Of a stretch of DNA of 64,000 nt, positions 52,545 through 60,251 are shown one piece after another. A program made the translations under genes and the position numbers. Each line of letters begins with the position of its first letter. The first letter of the stretch is position 1. The stretch lies in assembly GCF_022430545.2 (NCBI RefSeq), contig NZ_CP092488.2:1612001-1676000 (forward strand). The letters are read 5' to 3'. Under the pieces are notes generated by a model, which did not search any database, was not told the DNA's origin, and saw only the letters and a program-made list of their open reading frames with translations. Origin of the DNA: Mycobacterium paraterrae (GTDB lineage Bacteria; Actinomycetota; Actinomycetes; Mycobacteriales; Mycobacteriaceae).

Positions 52545-52745
52545 ATGTATGACAACTGCCGCGACTGCCGGGCAGGCCTGGAGCACTGCCACGGAACGCT
52601 GATCCACCACTGGCTGCACCGGTCGGAATGCACTGACGAAAACTGCACCAGCCCAGAGCTATTGGTGCACACCTTCGTAGTCGATTGTGACGCCGTCGGC
52701 TGCGACTGCGCGCACGTCAACGCGCCGCAGGTGCTCGCCGGCTAA
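52545..52745 (+). CDS. Small Cys/His-rich protein, putative zinc-binding
   Basis: 66 residues, ATG at 52545. The sequence contains eight Cys and several His in CxxC-like and spaced pairs (NCRDCRAGLEHCHGTLIHHW, ECTDENC, DCDAVGCDCAH), so a structural zinc or metal site is likely. It occurs as a small conserved-looking gene, but I do not recognise a named family. No SD is strong. Its 3' end overlaps the convergent phosphatase gene by 4 bp. Confidence 0.65.
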   Translation: MYDNCRDCRAGLEHCHGTLIHHWLHRSECTDENCTSPELLVHTFVVDCDAVGCDCAHVNAPQVLAG

Positions 52746-53419
52746 CCCATCGGGTCGGTAATCGAGTCCTCCGCGTCGGGCTCCGGATCGAACGGCGGAG
52801 TGTGCGGCCCCCACTGCTCGCAGGTCCAGCGATCGACTTCGCCGGCATCGGGTGCCAGCGCCACGTATTCGGCGTTGGCCAGGTGATGGTCGATGGCGAA
52901 AGTGTCTGGCACATCGCCCAGTAACGCCGCGGTGAGCCGGATCGCCGCGCCGTGGCTGACGACGACGATGTCTCCGGACCAGTTCGCCTCGTCGAGGTAG
53001 CGGGTACGCAGCTCGTTCACCACCGGCAGATAGCGATCCAGCACCTGGTTCGCGCTTTCGCCGCCAGGCATCGAGACGTCGTGCTCACCTTTGAGCCAGC
53101 GTTCGTACACGGCATGGAACTCGTCAATCGACGCCTCGTCGTTGCGGTTTTCCAGCTCGCCCGCCTGAACCTCGTGGATCCCGGTCACCTCGCGCGCCGG
53201 CACACCGACCACAGCGCTGATCTCCTCGGCGGTCTGGACGGCCCGGGTGGCCACCGAGTGCAGCAGCAGCGCCGGCGGCGAAGGCAGCGCCTTCGCGAAA
53301 CTGCGGGCCTGCTCACGACCCAACGGCGTCAGCTCGGCTCCCGGCGGTCGGGTGTCCAGGCGCTTGTCGACGTTGCCGAAGGACTGGCCGTGCCGCAACA
53401 ACACCAGCCGACCGCTCAC
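52742..53419 (-). CDS. Histidine phosphatase (phosphoglycerate-mutase-like), Rv3837c type
   Basis: 225 residues. Catalytic motif LLRHGQSFGN near the N terminus, with TPLGREQA, and a second His in VVVSHGAAIRL; these define the RHG/2H phosphatase superfamily. Likely a phosphatase rather than a glycolytic mutase, since it is small and lacks mutase-specific insertions. The GTG start overlaps the pheA stop by 4 bp (GTGA), so it is translated with pheA. A connection to phenylalanine or serine metabolism is possible but not shown. Confidence 0.9.
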   Translation of the reverse strand: MSGRLVLLRHGQSFGNVDKRLDTRPPGAELTPLGREQARSFAKALPSPPALLLHSVATRAVQTAEEISAVVGVPAREVTGIHEVQAGELENRNDEASIDEFHAVYERWLKGEHDVSMPGGESANQVLDRYLPVVNELRTRYLDEANWSGDIVVVSHGAAIRLTAALLGDVPDTFAIDHHLANAEYVALAPDAGEVDRWTCEQWGPHTPPFDPEPDAEDSITDPMG

Positions 53420-54342
53420 CGCGCCGACCCGTCCCGCAGCGCCTTGAGCCAGCGCGCGGCTTCATCCAGTTGCGGAGGCGGTGCCCCGGCAACCTCCCCG
53501 GTCGGCCACGAGCCCAGGTAGCGCACGTCGTCACACCGCTGGTGTAACGCCTTGAGCGCCTCGGCGACGGCGTCGTCGTCGATATGGCCGACGCAGTCCA
53601 GAAAGAACACGTAGGTACCCAATTCCGTTCGGGTGGGCCGAGATTCGATGCGCGTCAAATCGATGCCCCGAATCCCGAACTCGGTGAGCGCCGACACCAG
53701 CGCGCTCGGGGCGTTGGCGATCCGCAACACCACCGACGTGCGGTCGGCGCCGGTTCGGGCCGGCGGGGGTCCGGGCCGACCGACCAACACGAAGCGGGTG
53801 CGCGCGTTGGCCTCGTCGACCACGCCGTCGGCCATCGTCGACAGGCCGCGATGTGCGACGGCCAGCGGGGAGCTCACCGCGGCGTCGACCAGACCGTCGG
53901 CGACCTGCTGTGCGGCGTCGGCGTTGGAGATGGCCGGACGCAGTTGCGCAGCAGGAAGGTTCGCGGCCAGCCAGCGGCGCACTTGGGCGGCGGCCACCGG
54001 GAACGCGGCTAACGTGCGGATGTCGGCGGGCGTCCGGCCGGGCTGGACGGCGATGCTGAACGCCACGTCGAGCGTCAGCTCGGCGAAGATCTGCAGCGGA
54101 GTGCCGATCGCCAAACTGTCCAGGGTCGGCATGATCGAGCCGTCGATCGAGTTCTCGATCGGCACGCACGCGAACACCGCGGCGCCGTCGCGCACCGCGT
54201 CGAGCGCGGCGAGCGTGCTGTCCACCGGCAGCAACTGCCACGCGTCGGCCGGACACGGGGGGACCGAACCCGCGTCGGTCATCTGCAACAGCGCCGCTTC
54301 GGTGAAGGTCCCAGCTGGACCGAGATACGCGATGCTGGCCAC
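53416..54342 (-). CDS. pheA: Prephenate dehydratase
   Basis: 308 residues, converts prephenate to phenylpyruvate for phenylalanine synthesis. The N-terminal catalytic domain has AYLGPAGTFTEAA, VPIENSIDGSIMPTLDSL and the conserved Thr-Arg-Phe motif (ARTRFVLVGR). The C-terminal ACT domain senses phenylalanine (ALVSALTEFGIRGIDLTRIESRPTR and YVFFLDCVGH). GTG 54342 gives VASIAYLGP; a TTG at 54351 is possible. Operon with the downstream phosphatase. Confidence 0.96.
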   Translation of the reverse strand: MASIAYLGPAGTFTEAALLQMTDAGSVPPCPADAWQLLPVDSTLAALDAVRDGAAVFACVPIENSIDGSIMPTLDSLAIGTPLQIFAELTLDVAFSIAVQPGRTPADIRTLAAFPVAAAQVRRWLAANLPAAQLRPAISNADAAQQVADGLVDAAVSSPLAVAHRGLSTMADGVVDEANARTRFVLVGRPGPPPARTGADRTSVVLRIANAPSALVSALTEFGIRGIDLTRIESRPTRTELGTYVFFLDCVGHIDDDAVAEALKALHQRCDDVRYLGSWPTGEVAGAPPPQLDEAARWLKALRDGSAR

Positions 54343-54393
54343 GACCAACAACCCTATCGGGTCGTAGGTCTTGCGCGGCCCGATCCTGTTTAG

Positions 54394-54412
54394 TTAAGTA
54401 AGGCTTACCTCA
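54394..54412. promoter_or_regulatory. IdeR iron box
   Basis: TTAAGTAAGGCTTACCTCA matches the 19-bp IdeR/DtxR consensus TWAGGTWAGSCTWACCTWA at 17 of 19 positions. It lies 16 bp before the ATG of the DUF2470 gene and 51 bp from the divergent pheA start. In M. tuberculosis the corresponding gene, Rv3839, belongs to the IdeR regulon. Confidence 0.85.
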
Positions 54413-54428
54413 CTTACAAGGACGGATC

Positions 54429-55208
54429 ATGATGACACTCGCTCACTGCCCGGCGCCGACGACGGCCGAACGGATCCGCAGCACCTGCGTCCGGGCGGGC
54501 GAGGCGCTGCTCGCAGTCGACGGCGCCGAGCCGCTCACCACTCCCCTGCATCACCTGCTGGCCAATGGATCGTTCGCGGTCGGGGCACCGGCGGATTGCC
54601 GCGCCGACGGAGTGCAAGCCGTGCTGGAACTCGCCGACTATGCGCCGTTGCCGCTGCGTGAACCGGTCCGCTCGCTGGTGTGGATCCGAGGCCGGCTGCA
54701 TCAGGTGCCGTCGTCGGACGTGCGCGAGATGCTCGACATGATCGCCGCCGAACACCCTCATCCGGCGCTGCTGCAGGTGCGGACGCCGGATTCCGTCCCG
54801 CCCGCGGAGGGCGACACTCAGTACCTGCTGGCCCGGTTGGAGATCGAGTCGGTCGTGGTCACCGACGCCACCGGCGCCGAGGCCGTCGATTCCGCGGCGC
54901 TGCTGGCCGCCCGACCCGATCCGTTCTGCGCCGTCGAATCCTGCTGGATCCGCCACCTGGACACCGCCCATCGTGACGTGATTGCGCGGCTGGCCGCACG
55001 ACTGCCGGCGCGGCTGCGACGCGGCGACATTCGCCCGCTCGGCATCGACCGTTACGGCATGCGGCTGCGGCTGGAAAGCGCCGACGGCGACCGCGATATC
55101 CGACTGCCATTCCCCACACCGGTCGACGACGTGGCCGGGCTGGGTAAAGCCATCCGGGTGCTGATGGGGTGTCCGTTCGTAAACGGCCTGCGAGCGCGCC
55201 AGAGCTAG
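54429..55208 (+). CDS. DUF2470-domain protein, Rv3839 type, iron-regulated
   Basis: 259 residues, no signal peptide. The C-terminal part fits the DUF2470 domain found in haem-oxygenase-like and flavin-related proteins (LAARLPARLRRGDIRPLGIDRYGMRLRLES, RLPFPTPVDDVAGLGKAIRVLM). The N-terminal half (AERIRSTCVRAGEALLAVDG, TPLHHLLANGSFAVG) resembles the regulator-like halves of iron-response proteins. Two ATGs in a row (54429 and 54432) behind AAGGA. Expected to be repressed by iron-loaded IdeR, from the box 16 bp upstream. Role likely in iron or haem handling. Confidence 0.88.
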   Translation: MMTLAHCPAPTTAERIRSTCVRAGEALLAVDGAEPLTTPLHHLLANGSFAVGAPADCRADGVQAVLELADYAPLPLREPVRSLVWIRGRLHQVPSSDVREMLDMIAAEHPHPALLQVRTPDSVPPAEGDTQYLLARLEIESVVVTDATGAEAVDSAALLAARPDPFCAVESCWIRHLDTAHRDVIARLAARLPARLRRGDIRPLGIDRYGMRLRLESADGDRDIRLPFPTPVDDVAGLGKAIRVLMGCPFVNGLRARQS

Positions 55209-55239
55209 GGCACCGAGCCCGGCCGGTTACCGTGACGGG

Positions 55240-55998
55240 GTGGTTGCGCCCCTCAGCGATGCCCAGCGCCGGCCGCTGCGCGTCGAGTTGGTCATCACCC
55301 TGGCGGTGACCTTCGGCCTGAGCGCCGTCGAGGCGGCACTGCAGCTCACCGATTCGGTGTTGCGAGGTCTGAGCAATCAGCGAATTCCGCTCAATCCCAA
55401 ACGGTCCTACTTCGACCTGGTCGATCTCGGCCTGAATGCGACCGTCGTGGTGCAGCTGGTCGCTTGGGGCGCACTCGGCCTGTTCCTGTTGTGGCGCACC
55501 GGGTTATCGCCCGCAAGCGTCGGGCTGTCGCGGTTCCGGTGGCGCTCCGATCTGCTCGGCGGCCTCGGCCTGGCTGCGCTGATCGGCGTGCCCGGTCTAG
55601 GGCTCTACCTCGCGGCACGGGCGCTGCACGTCAATGCCTCCGTGATCCCGTCCGGCCTGGGCGACACCTGGTGGCGCGTCCCGATGCTGGTGCTCACCGC
55701 CTTTGCCGACGGTTGGGCCGAGGAAGTGATCGTCGTCGGCTATCTGCTCACCCGGTTGAATCAGTTGGGCGTCGGATCGTGGGGTTCCCTGATGTGGTCG
55801 AGCCTGCTGCGCGGCGCCTATCACCTCTATCAAGGCTTCGGCGCGGGGCTGGGAAACATCGCGATGGGCGTGGTCTTCGGCTACGCCTGGCAACGCACGA
55901 GCCGGCTGTGGCCCTTGGTGGTCGCGCATGGAGTGATCGACACCGTGGCCTTCGTCGGCTACGCCCTGCTGGCCGGTCACCTGCGATGGTTGCACTGA
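55240..55998 (+). CDS. CPBP-family intramembrane metalloprotease-like protein
   Basis: 252 residues, about seven helices. Family motifs: motif 1 WAEEVIVVGYL (Glu-Glu present, but the usual Arg of EExxxR is Val), motif 2 AYHLYQGF with His, motif 3 VVAHGVIDTV with HxxxD. It may be an Abi/CPBP glutamic-type protease or a non-proteolytic relative. GTG start 55240 lies 31 bp after the DUF2470 gene, so it may share the iron-regulated transcript. The next gene starts 2 bp after its stop. Confidence 0.85.
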   Translation: MVAPLSDAQRRPLRVELVITLAVTFGLSAVEAALQLTDSVLRGLSNQRIPLNPKRSYFDLVDLGLNATVVVQLVAWGALGLFLLWRTGLSPASVGLSRFRWRSDLLGGLGLAALIGVPGLGLYLAARALHVNASVIPSGLGDTWWRVPMLVLTAFADGWAEEVIVVGYLLTRLNQLGVGSWGSLMWSSLLRGAYHLYQGFGAGLGNIAMGVVFGYAWQRTSRLWPLVVAHGVIDTVAFVGYALLAGHLRWLH

Positions 55999-56000
55999 GC

Positions 56001-57104
56001 ATGGACGACCGGGGCCGGCGCAAACGGCCACCACCGCCTGGCCCGGCGCCACCGCGGCCGGTGTCGCCCACTCGTCGCGGTCCCGGACAACGCGCGCAAC
56101 CGCTCGCCCCACCGTCGCCGCATCGCCCAACACGTCGCAAAAAGGCGTGGCTGCAGGTCATTTCACTGAGCGTGGTGATCGCCGTGCTACTGGCGTGTGC
56201 CGCGGTTCTCGGCACCTCGCTGTGGCTGGAGACGTCGTTGCACCGCGTGTCGGCGCTGACGGATTACTCCGGCCGCCCGCCGGCCGGCCAGGGCAGCACA
56301 TGGTTGCTCGTCGGCTCGGACAGCCGTCAGGGGTTGACCCCCGAACAACAACAGGCGCTGGCGACCGGCGGCGATACCGGCAACGGGCGCACCGACACGA
56401 TCATGCTGGTTCATGTCCCCAGCATCACGTCGAGCGCGTCAACCACGATGGTTTCCATTCCCCGCGACTCCTACGTGCCCATACCCAGCTATGGGCGCGA
56501 CAAGATCAACGCCGCGTTCTCGATGGGCGGTGCACCGCTGTTGGCCGAGACCGTCGAGCAAGCGACCGGTCTTCGGGTCGACCACTACGCCGAGATCGGC
56601 TTCGGCGGATTCGCCGGCCTCGTCGACGGCCTCGGTGGAGTCACCGTGTGCCCGCAGGCGCCGATCGACGACCCCCTGGCGGGGATCAACCTGCCCGCCG
56701 GATGCCAGCAGCTCCGCGGTGCCGCAGCGCTTGGTTACGTCCGCAGCCGGGCCACCCCTCGGGCCGACCTGGATCGGATGGTCGACCAACGGCAGTTCAT
56801 GTCGGCGCTGCTGCACCGCGCGGCCAGTCCGATGGTCTGGCTCAATCCGTGGCGGTGGTATGCCGTACCGCACGCGGCCCTCGGCGCGCTGACCGTCGAC
56901 CGCGGCGATCACGTCTGGGACCTGGCCCGGCTGGGCTGGGCACTGCAGGGCTCGCCGACCGAATTGACGGTGCCCATCGGGCAATTCACCAGCACCAATT
57001 CCGGCTCGGTCGTGGTGTGGGACCGCGAGAAGGCCGCCGCCTTGTTCGATGCGCTGGCCGCCGATCAGCCGGTCCCCGCGAGCGTGCGCAGCGGACAACC
57101 GTGA
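56001..57104 (+). CDS. LytR-CpsA-Psr (LCP) family cell-wall ligase-type protein
   Basis: 367 residues. Basic Pro-rich cytoplasmic tail, one membrane helix at about 49-73 (LQVISLSVVIAVLLACAAVLG), then the LCP domain: WLLVGSDSR, NGRTDTIMLVHV, SIPRDSYVPIPSYGRDKINAAFSMGG in pieces, GLVDGLGGVTVC, and GYVRSRATPRADLDRMVDQRQF with the family Arg and Asp residues. LCP proteins attach polymers such as arabinogalactan to peptidoglycan (Lcp1 in M. tuberculosis). Start is 2 bp after the CPBP stop; ATG 55986 would overlap it. Convergent with glpQ1 by a gap of only 7 bp. Confidence 0.9.
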   Translation: MDDRGRRKRPPPPGPAPPRPVSPTRRGPGQRAQPLAPPSPHRPTRRKKAWLQVISLSVVIAVLLACAAVLGTSLWLETSLHRVSALTDYSGRPPAGQGSTWLLVGSDSRQGLTPEQQQALATGGDTGNGRTDTIMLVHVPSITSSASTTMVSIPRDSYVPIPSYGRDKINAAFSMGGAPLLAETVEQATGLRVDHYAEIGFGGFAGLVDGLGGVTVCPQAPIDDPLAGINLPAGCQQLRGAAALGYVRSRATPRADLDRMVDQRQFMSALLHRAASPMVWLNPWRWYAVPHAALGALTVDRGDHVWDLARLGWALQGSPTELTVPIGQFTSTNSGSVVVWDREKAAALFDALAADQPVPASVRSGQP

Positions 57105-57111
57105 GCCGCGG

Positions 57112-57936
57112 CTAGTGCGGGTCGGCGCCGGCCAAGCCACCCTCGAGCCAGGCCTTCGCGCGGCCCGGGTGGTTGGTCGCCAGCCAAGCCACCCCGATGT
57201 CGCGGCAGAAGTTGACGTCCTCGTAGTCGTCGACCGTCCAGCAGTACAGCGCCCGGCCCTTCGCCGCCGCCCGATCGACGAGTGAGGGGTGCTCGCGCAG
57301 CGTCCCGATCGACGGGCCAACCGCGGTTGCCCCGATTGTGCTGGGCGCGCTGCTGCCCAGATACCGGTGACTGCGGCCGAGCAATACCGTCGGCAACAAG
57401 GGTGCCGATCGGCGGACGCGCCACAGCGCCGCGGAGGAGAACGACATCACCACCGCGCGCGACCGGTCGGCCGATGCTGGCGAGGCGATGCCGAAGCGGT
57501 GCAGCAGCGCCAGCACTTTGCTCTCGACGAGCGCGCCGTAGCGGACGGGATGTTTGGTCTCGATGAAGATCTTCACCGGCCGCTTCCAGTCCAACACGAG
57601 CGAGACCAGCGCGTCCAACGTCAGCAGCCCGGTGTCGCCGTGGGTTCCGTCGGCCTGCCAACTCCCGTGCCACGCACCGAATTCCAGCTCGCGCAGCTGC
57701 GCCAGCGTCATCATGCTGACCAGGCCGGCACCGCTGGAGGTGCGGTCGAGCCTGCGGTCGTGCACACAGACCAGGTGTCCGTCGCGGGTCAGCCGGACGT
57801 CACATTCCACGCCGTCGGCGCCCTCCCGAAGCGCGAGATCGTAGGCGGCCAGCGTGTGTTCGGGCCGCGATCCTGACGCACCGCGATGCGCGACGACGAA
57901 GGGGTGCCGAGAGTCCACGTCCTCGGCATGCGTCAT
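57112..57936 (-). CDS. glpQ1: Glycerophosphodiester phosphodiesterase GlpQ1
   Basis: 274 residues, GDPD family (TIM barrel). It hydrolyses glycerophosphodiesters to glycerol-3-phosphate and an alcohol. Catalytic residues are in FVVAHRGASGSRPEHTLAAY (HR and E of the H-R...E pattern), GVECDVRLTRDGHLVCVHD (ExD...H) and IETKHPVRYG. Ends with GVAWLATNHPGRAKAWLEGG. ATG 57936 gives MTHAEDVDSRHPF; a longer frame to 57972 is rejected. Downstream in the same direction as the zinc-ribbon membrane gene (4 bp gap). In M. tuberculosis bfrB sits next to it; here it is absent. Confidence 0.95.
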   Translation of the reverse strand: MTHAEDVDSRHPFVVAHRGASGSRPEHTLAAYDLALREGADGVECDVRLTRDGHLVCVHDRRLDRTSSGAGLVSMMTLAQLRELEFGAWHGSWQADGTHGDTGLLTLDALVSLVLDWKRPVKIFIETKHPVRYGALVESKVLALLHRFGIASPASADRSRAVVMSFSSAALWRVRRSAPLLPTVLLGRSHRYLGSSAPSTIGATAVGPSIGTLREHPSLVDRAAAKGRALYCWTVDDYEDVNFCRDIGVAWLATNHPGRAKAWLEGGLAGADPH

Positions 57937-57940
57937 ATCC

Positions 57941-59071
57941 CTATGCTGCCGGTTCTTCGCCCGGCAGCTCAACCGCAGCAGCAGATTCCGTTGCGGCGGC
58001 GGCGCCCGCGTCGTCGTTTGCGACCACGACCCAGCGATGCGTCGGCCGCTCCACCGGCTTGCGCTCGAACACTTCGAACAGCCTCGACGTCACCAGCACC
58101 GCGCTCAGCGAGATCACGTACGCAACGATCATCGCGACGGTGTTGTTGGCGATGCCCTGGGCATCCTGGGCCCCGCTGGTGATCGACGCGAACACCGAGG
58201 TGACGCTGCTGAGCAGCCACATCAGCCACCAGCTCCAGATCAGCGACCGGAACTGGGCATAGTGGTCCTCGGTCCTGGCCAGCTCGATGACGTAAACCAG
58301 CGCCCAGACCGATGCCAGTAGCGGTAGGCAGGAGAAGGTCACGCACGCCGCCATCAACGCCCAGCTGGCGGAATGGCCCGTCGTCGCAGCGACCACCGCA
58401 AAAGTTATGGCCAGCACGATCGCGACCGTGGGCGGCAGCAGCGTCCCCGCCCACAGAGCCCGCCCCGAACGCGATTCCGGCACACCCGCGTGCTCGAATG
58501 CCGCCGCGCGCCGGGCGATCAGCCAGCGCGTCAGTTGATAGGCGACCGTCATCACCGCAGCGACGGCGGCCAGGCTCGCGAGCACGCTCAACAGCGCCAC
58601 GGCGTCGGCGACCAACCAGTTCAGCAGTGTGTTGCGGTTGATGACCAGCAGCAGGTAACGCAACAGATGCACCAGGGCGGCTGTCCCCAACGCGACCGCG
58701 GCCACGAAGAACGCGGTACGGATTCGCTCGGGGGCCGGCGCCGCCCGCCGAGCCCGACCGGGTCCGCTGTCCTGCTCGACGCGGTCCTGCAGTCCCCACC
58801 GCGGAATGCCGTAGTAGCGGGGAGTCGGACCGAGCGGACGGCGACGGCGACGCGGCGGGGGCGGCGGGCCGGGGCGCACTGCGATCCATCGGTAGCCCGG
58901 CGGCAGCCGCGGCGTGGTGTGCGGGCCGGCGTTCCACGCAGCGGGATTCGGAGGCGCGGACGGCTGAGCGGTGGTGGGCGGCAGCAGGGTTCCGTTGCAG
59001 CGCGGGCACCAAGAACGTTGCCTGTCGCGCACATTCCAGCGTGTGCCGCACTGAGAGCACACTTGAATCAT
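57941..59071 (-). CDS. DUF4328-like membrane protein with N-terminal zinc ribbon, Rv3843c type
   Basis: 376 residues. The N terminus has a rubredoxin-like zinc ribbon, CSQCGTRW and CPRCNGTLL, then a Pro-rich basic linker and about six membrane helices starting at residue 118 (IRTAFFVAAVALGTAALVHLL). A tail rich in Ala and Glu closes the protein. Function unknown. The start ATG is fused to a MIRU array: GAGGAGGAGCGGCGCCA directly precedes it, and the last MIRU minipeptide stops in ATGATT at this ATG, so translation is likely coupled. Followed by glpQ1 after 4 bp. Confidence 0.85.
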   Translation of the reverse strand: MIQVCSQCGTRWNVRDRQRSWCPRCNGTLLPPTTAQPSAPPNPAAWNAGPHTTPRLPPGYRWIAVRPGPPPPPRRRRRPLGPTPRYYGIPRWGLQDRVEQDSGPGRARRAAPAPERIRTAFFVAAVALGTAALVHLLRYLLLVINRNTLLNWLVADAVALLSVLASLAAVAAVMTVAYQLTRWLIARRAAAFEHAGVPESRSGRALWAGTLLPPTVAIVLAITFAVVAATTGHSASWALMAACVTFSCLPLLASVWALVYVIELARTEDHYAQFRSLIWSWWLMWLLSSVTSVFASITSGAQDAQGIANNTVAMIVAYVISLSAVLVTSRLFEVFERKPVERPTHRWVVVANDDAGAAAATESAAAVELPGEEPAA

Positions 59072-59230
59072 TGGCGCCGCTCCTCCTCATCGCAACGCTC
59101 TGTATCGTCGCCGGCGCGAATCATGGGCGCCGCTCCTCCTCATCGCAACGCTCTGTATCGTCGCCGGCGCGAATCATGGGCGCCGCTCCTCCTCATCGCA
59201 ACGCTCTGTATCGTCGCCGGCGCGAATCAT
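59072..59230 (-). repeat. MIRU minisatellite, three identical 53-bp units, with coupled minipeptides
   Basis: Units at 59072-59124, 59125-59177 and 59178-59230 (minus-strand sense). Each has ATGATTCGCGCCGGC, GACGATAC, AGAGCGTTGCGAT, GAGGAGGAGCGGCGCC. On the minus strand each unit reads as a peptide MIRAGDDTERCDEEERRP ending in a TGA that overlaps the next ATG (ATGA), in chains from 59230 to the ATG at 59071; the last copy ends ...RRQ. Length 53 is the known MIRU class. The first unit is 35 bp past the rhodanese stop. Confidence 0.92.
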
Positions 59231-59265
59231 CGGACCAGCCTAACCGCGCGGTTCGCGACGCCGGG

Positions 59266-59610
59266 TCAGACGCTTCCGGGGCTGCCGTCGTCGGTGACCA
59301 GTGGGCGACCTGCTGCGGCCCAGGCAAGCATTCCACCGTCGACATTGATCGGTTCGAAGCCGTCGCGGGCGAGGAATTCGGCCACTTTCGCGGAGCGGCC
59401 ACCTGCTTTGCAGATGACGTAGAGCGTCGCCGATCGGTCGATCTCCGCGAGGCGAGCCGGCACCTGACCCATCGGGATGTGCTGCGCATCTGCGGCGTGG
59501 CCGCGATTCCACTCGTCGTCTTCGCGTACGTCCAGTAACACCGCGCTTGGGCCGAACTCTGCGGGCAGTTCACCAACGGTGGTTTGCGCGATCGACGGTT
59601 CTGAGCTCAC
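59266..59610 (-). CDS. Single-domain rhodanese-like protein
   Basis: 114 residues, one rhodanese domain. The fold markers are VLLDVREDDEWNRGHAADAQHIPMGQVP and the active-site loop VICKAGGRSAKVAEFL, where the Cys carries the persulfide. The loop length (six residues, CKAGGRS) suits a sulfur transferase rather than a phosphatase. GTG start at 59610. Transcribed toward the MIRU array and the zinc-ribbon gene, so these may form one unit with glpQ1. Confidence 0.92.
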   Translation of the reverse strand: MSSEPSIAQTTVGELPAEFGPSAVLLDVREDDEWNRGHAADAQHIPMGQVPARLAEIDRSATLYVICKAGGRSAKVAEFLARDGFEPINVDGGMLAWAAAGRPLVTDDGSPGSV

Positions 59611-60092
59611 CCAGAAGATCTTGGCATGCCTAGGCGCCCCCTGCGAGGCCCTGCGTCCAGCTAAAACCGGCTATGCACAGTTTCCACAGGTTTATCCACA
59701 ACCGGGCGGCCGAGCGGTTTCCGCATCATGGCAGGACTACGCGGCTGCGCCGGGACTTGCGCTGTGGATAACCTGGGGTCGTGACCGGATCGTGATCGAC
59801 AGGCCGAGACGGTGCTCAGCGAATTCTTAGTCGAGCTCACGGCCTTGCGTGACGCACCCGCTATGGGGGATGTCACAACCGGCGGCAGCGTGTCGCTGCC
59901 CGGACACGGCGTCCGCACCGCGCTTATTTGGCACGAGAGAAACAACACCTTCAGTAACAAACCGCAGGTCAGAGCGTCGTGTTCGGCCCAATTTTTCAGG
60001 CGGTACAAGAGGGGTTATGATCGCGAACACCGAGATAACTTGTGACTCATCTCACTGGGGGAGCAGTTGGACAAGCAGGCCGGAGCCAACCG
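59611..60092. other. Gene-free interval before the mini membrane gene
   Basis: 482 bp with no convincing gene. It contains the DnaA-box cluster described separately and low-GC patches near 59815-59835 and 59930-59955 (CACGAGAGAAACAACACC). The promoter for the rhodanese gene probably lies at its left end. No tRNA or other RNA gene recognised. Confidence 0.5.
59671..59771. promoter_or_regulatory. DnaA-box cluster
   Basis: Two perfect TTATCCACA-type 9-mers are present: TTATCCACA at 59692-59700 and TGTGGATAA (its reverse complement) at 59763-59771. Two looser matches precede them (CTATGCACA and GTTTCCACA at about 59671-59689). The 9-mer is the E. coli consensus; mycobacteria prefer TTGTCCACA or TTCTCCACA, which this resembles. 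No repeat or AT-rich unwinding element, so not an origin by itself. Confidence 0.6.
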
Positions 60093-60251
60093 ATGACGAC
60101 GCAACCATTTGGGCAGCAGTCGGCGACTTCGTCGTCGCACTGGTATCGGACGTCCGCGACGTGCAATCGCTCCTACTTGCTTGCCGGTTTGCGCGCCGGC
60201 CTGATTGCTCTGGTGTTACTGGCGATCCTCGCCGTCATCGTCTGGTTCTGA
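60093..60251 (+). CDS. Hypothetical 52-residue single-helix membrane protein
   Basis: ATG at 60093 preceded by CGGAGCC. Product has a polar start (MTTQPFGQQSATSSSHWYRT) and one strong hydrophobic helix, LIALVLLAILAVIVWF, at the C terminus. An upstream GTG at 60042 would add 17 residues. Too short for family assignment; a small membrane regulator or an annotation artefact are both possible. It lies 154 bp before sodA. Confidence 0.45.
   Translation: MTTQPFGQQSATSSSHWYRTSATCNRSYLLAGLRAGLIALVLLAILAVIVWF

Noticed and set aside
59611..60092. Chromosome origin
   Set aside because: Although two DnaA boxes are present, there is no AT-rich unwinding region and no dnaA/dnaN/rpmH context.
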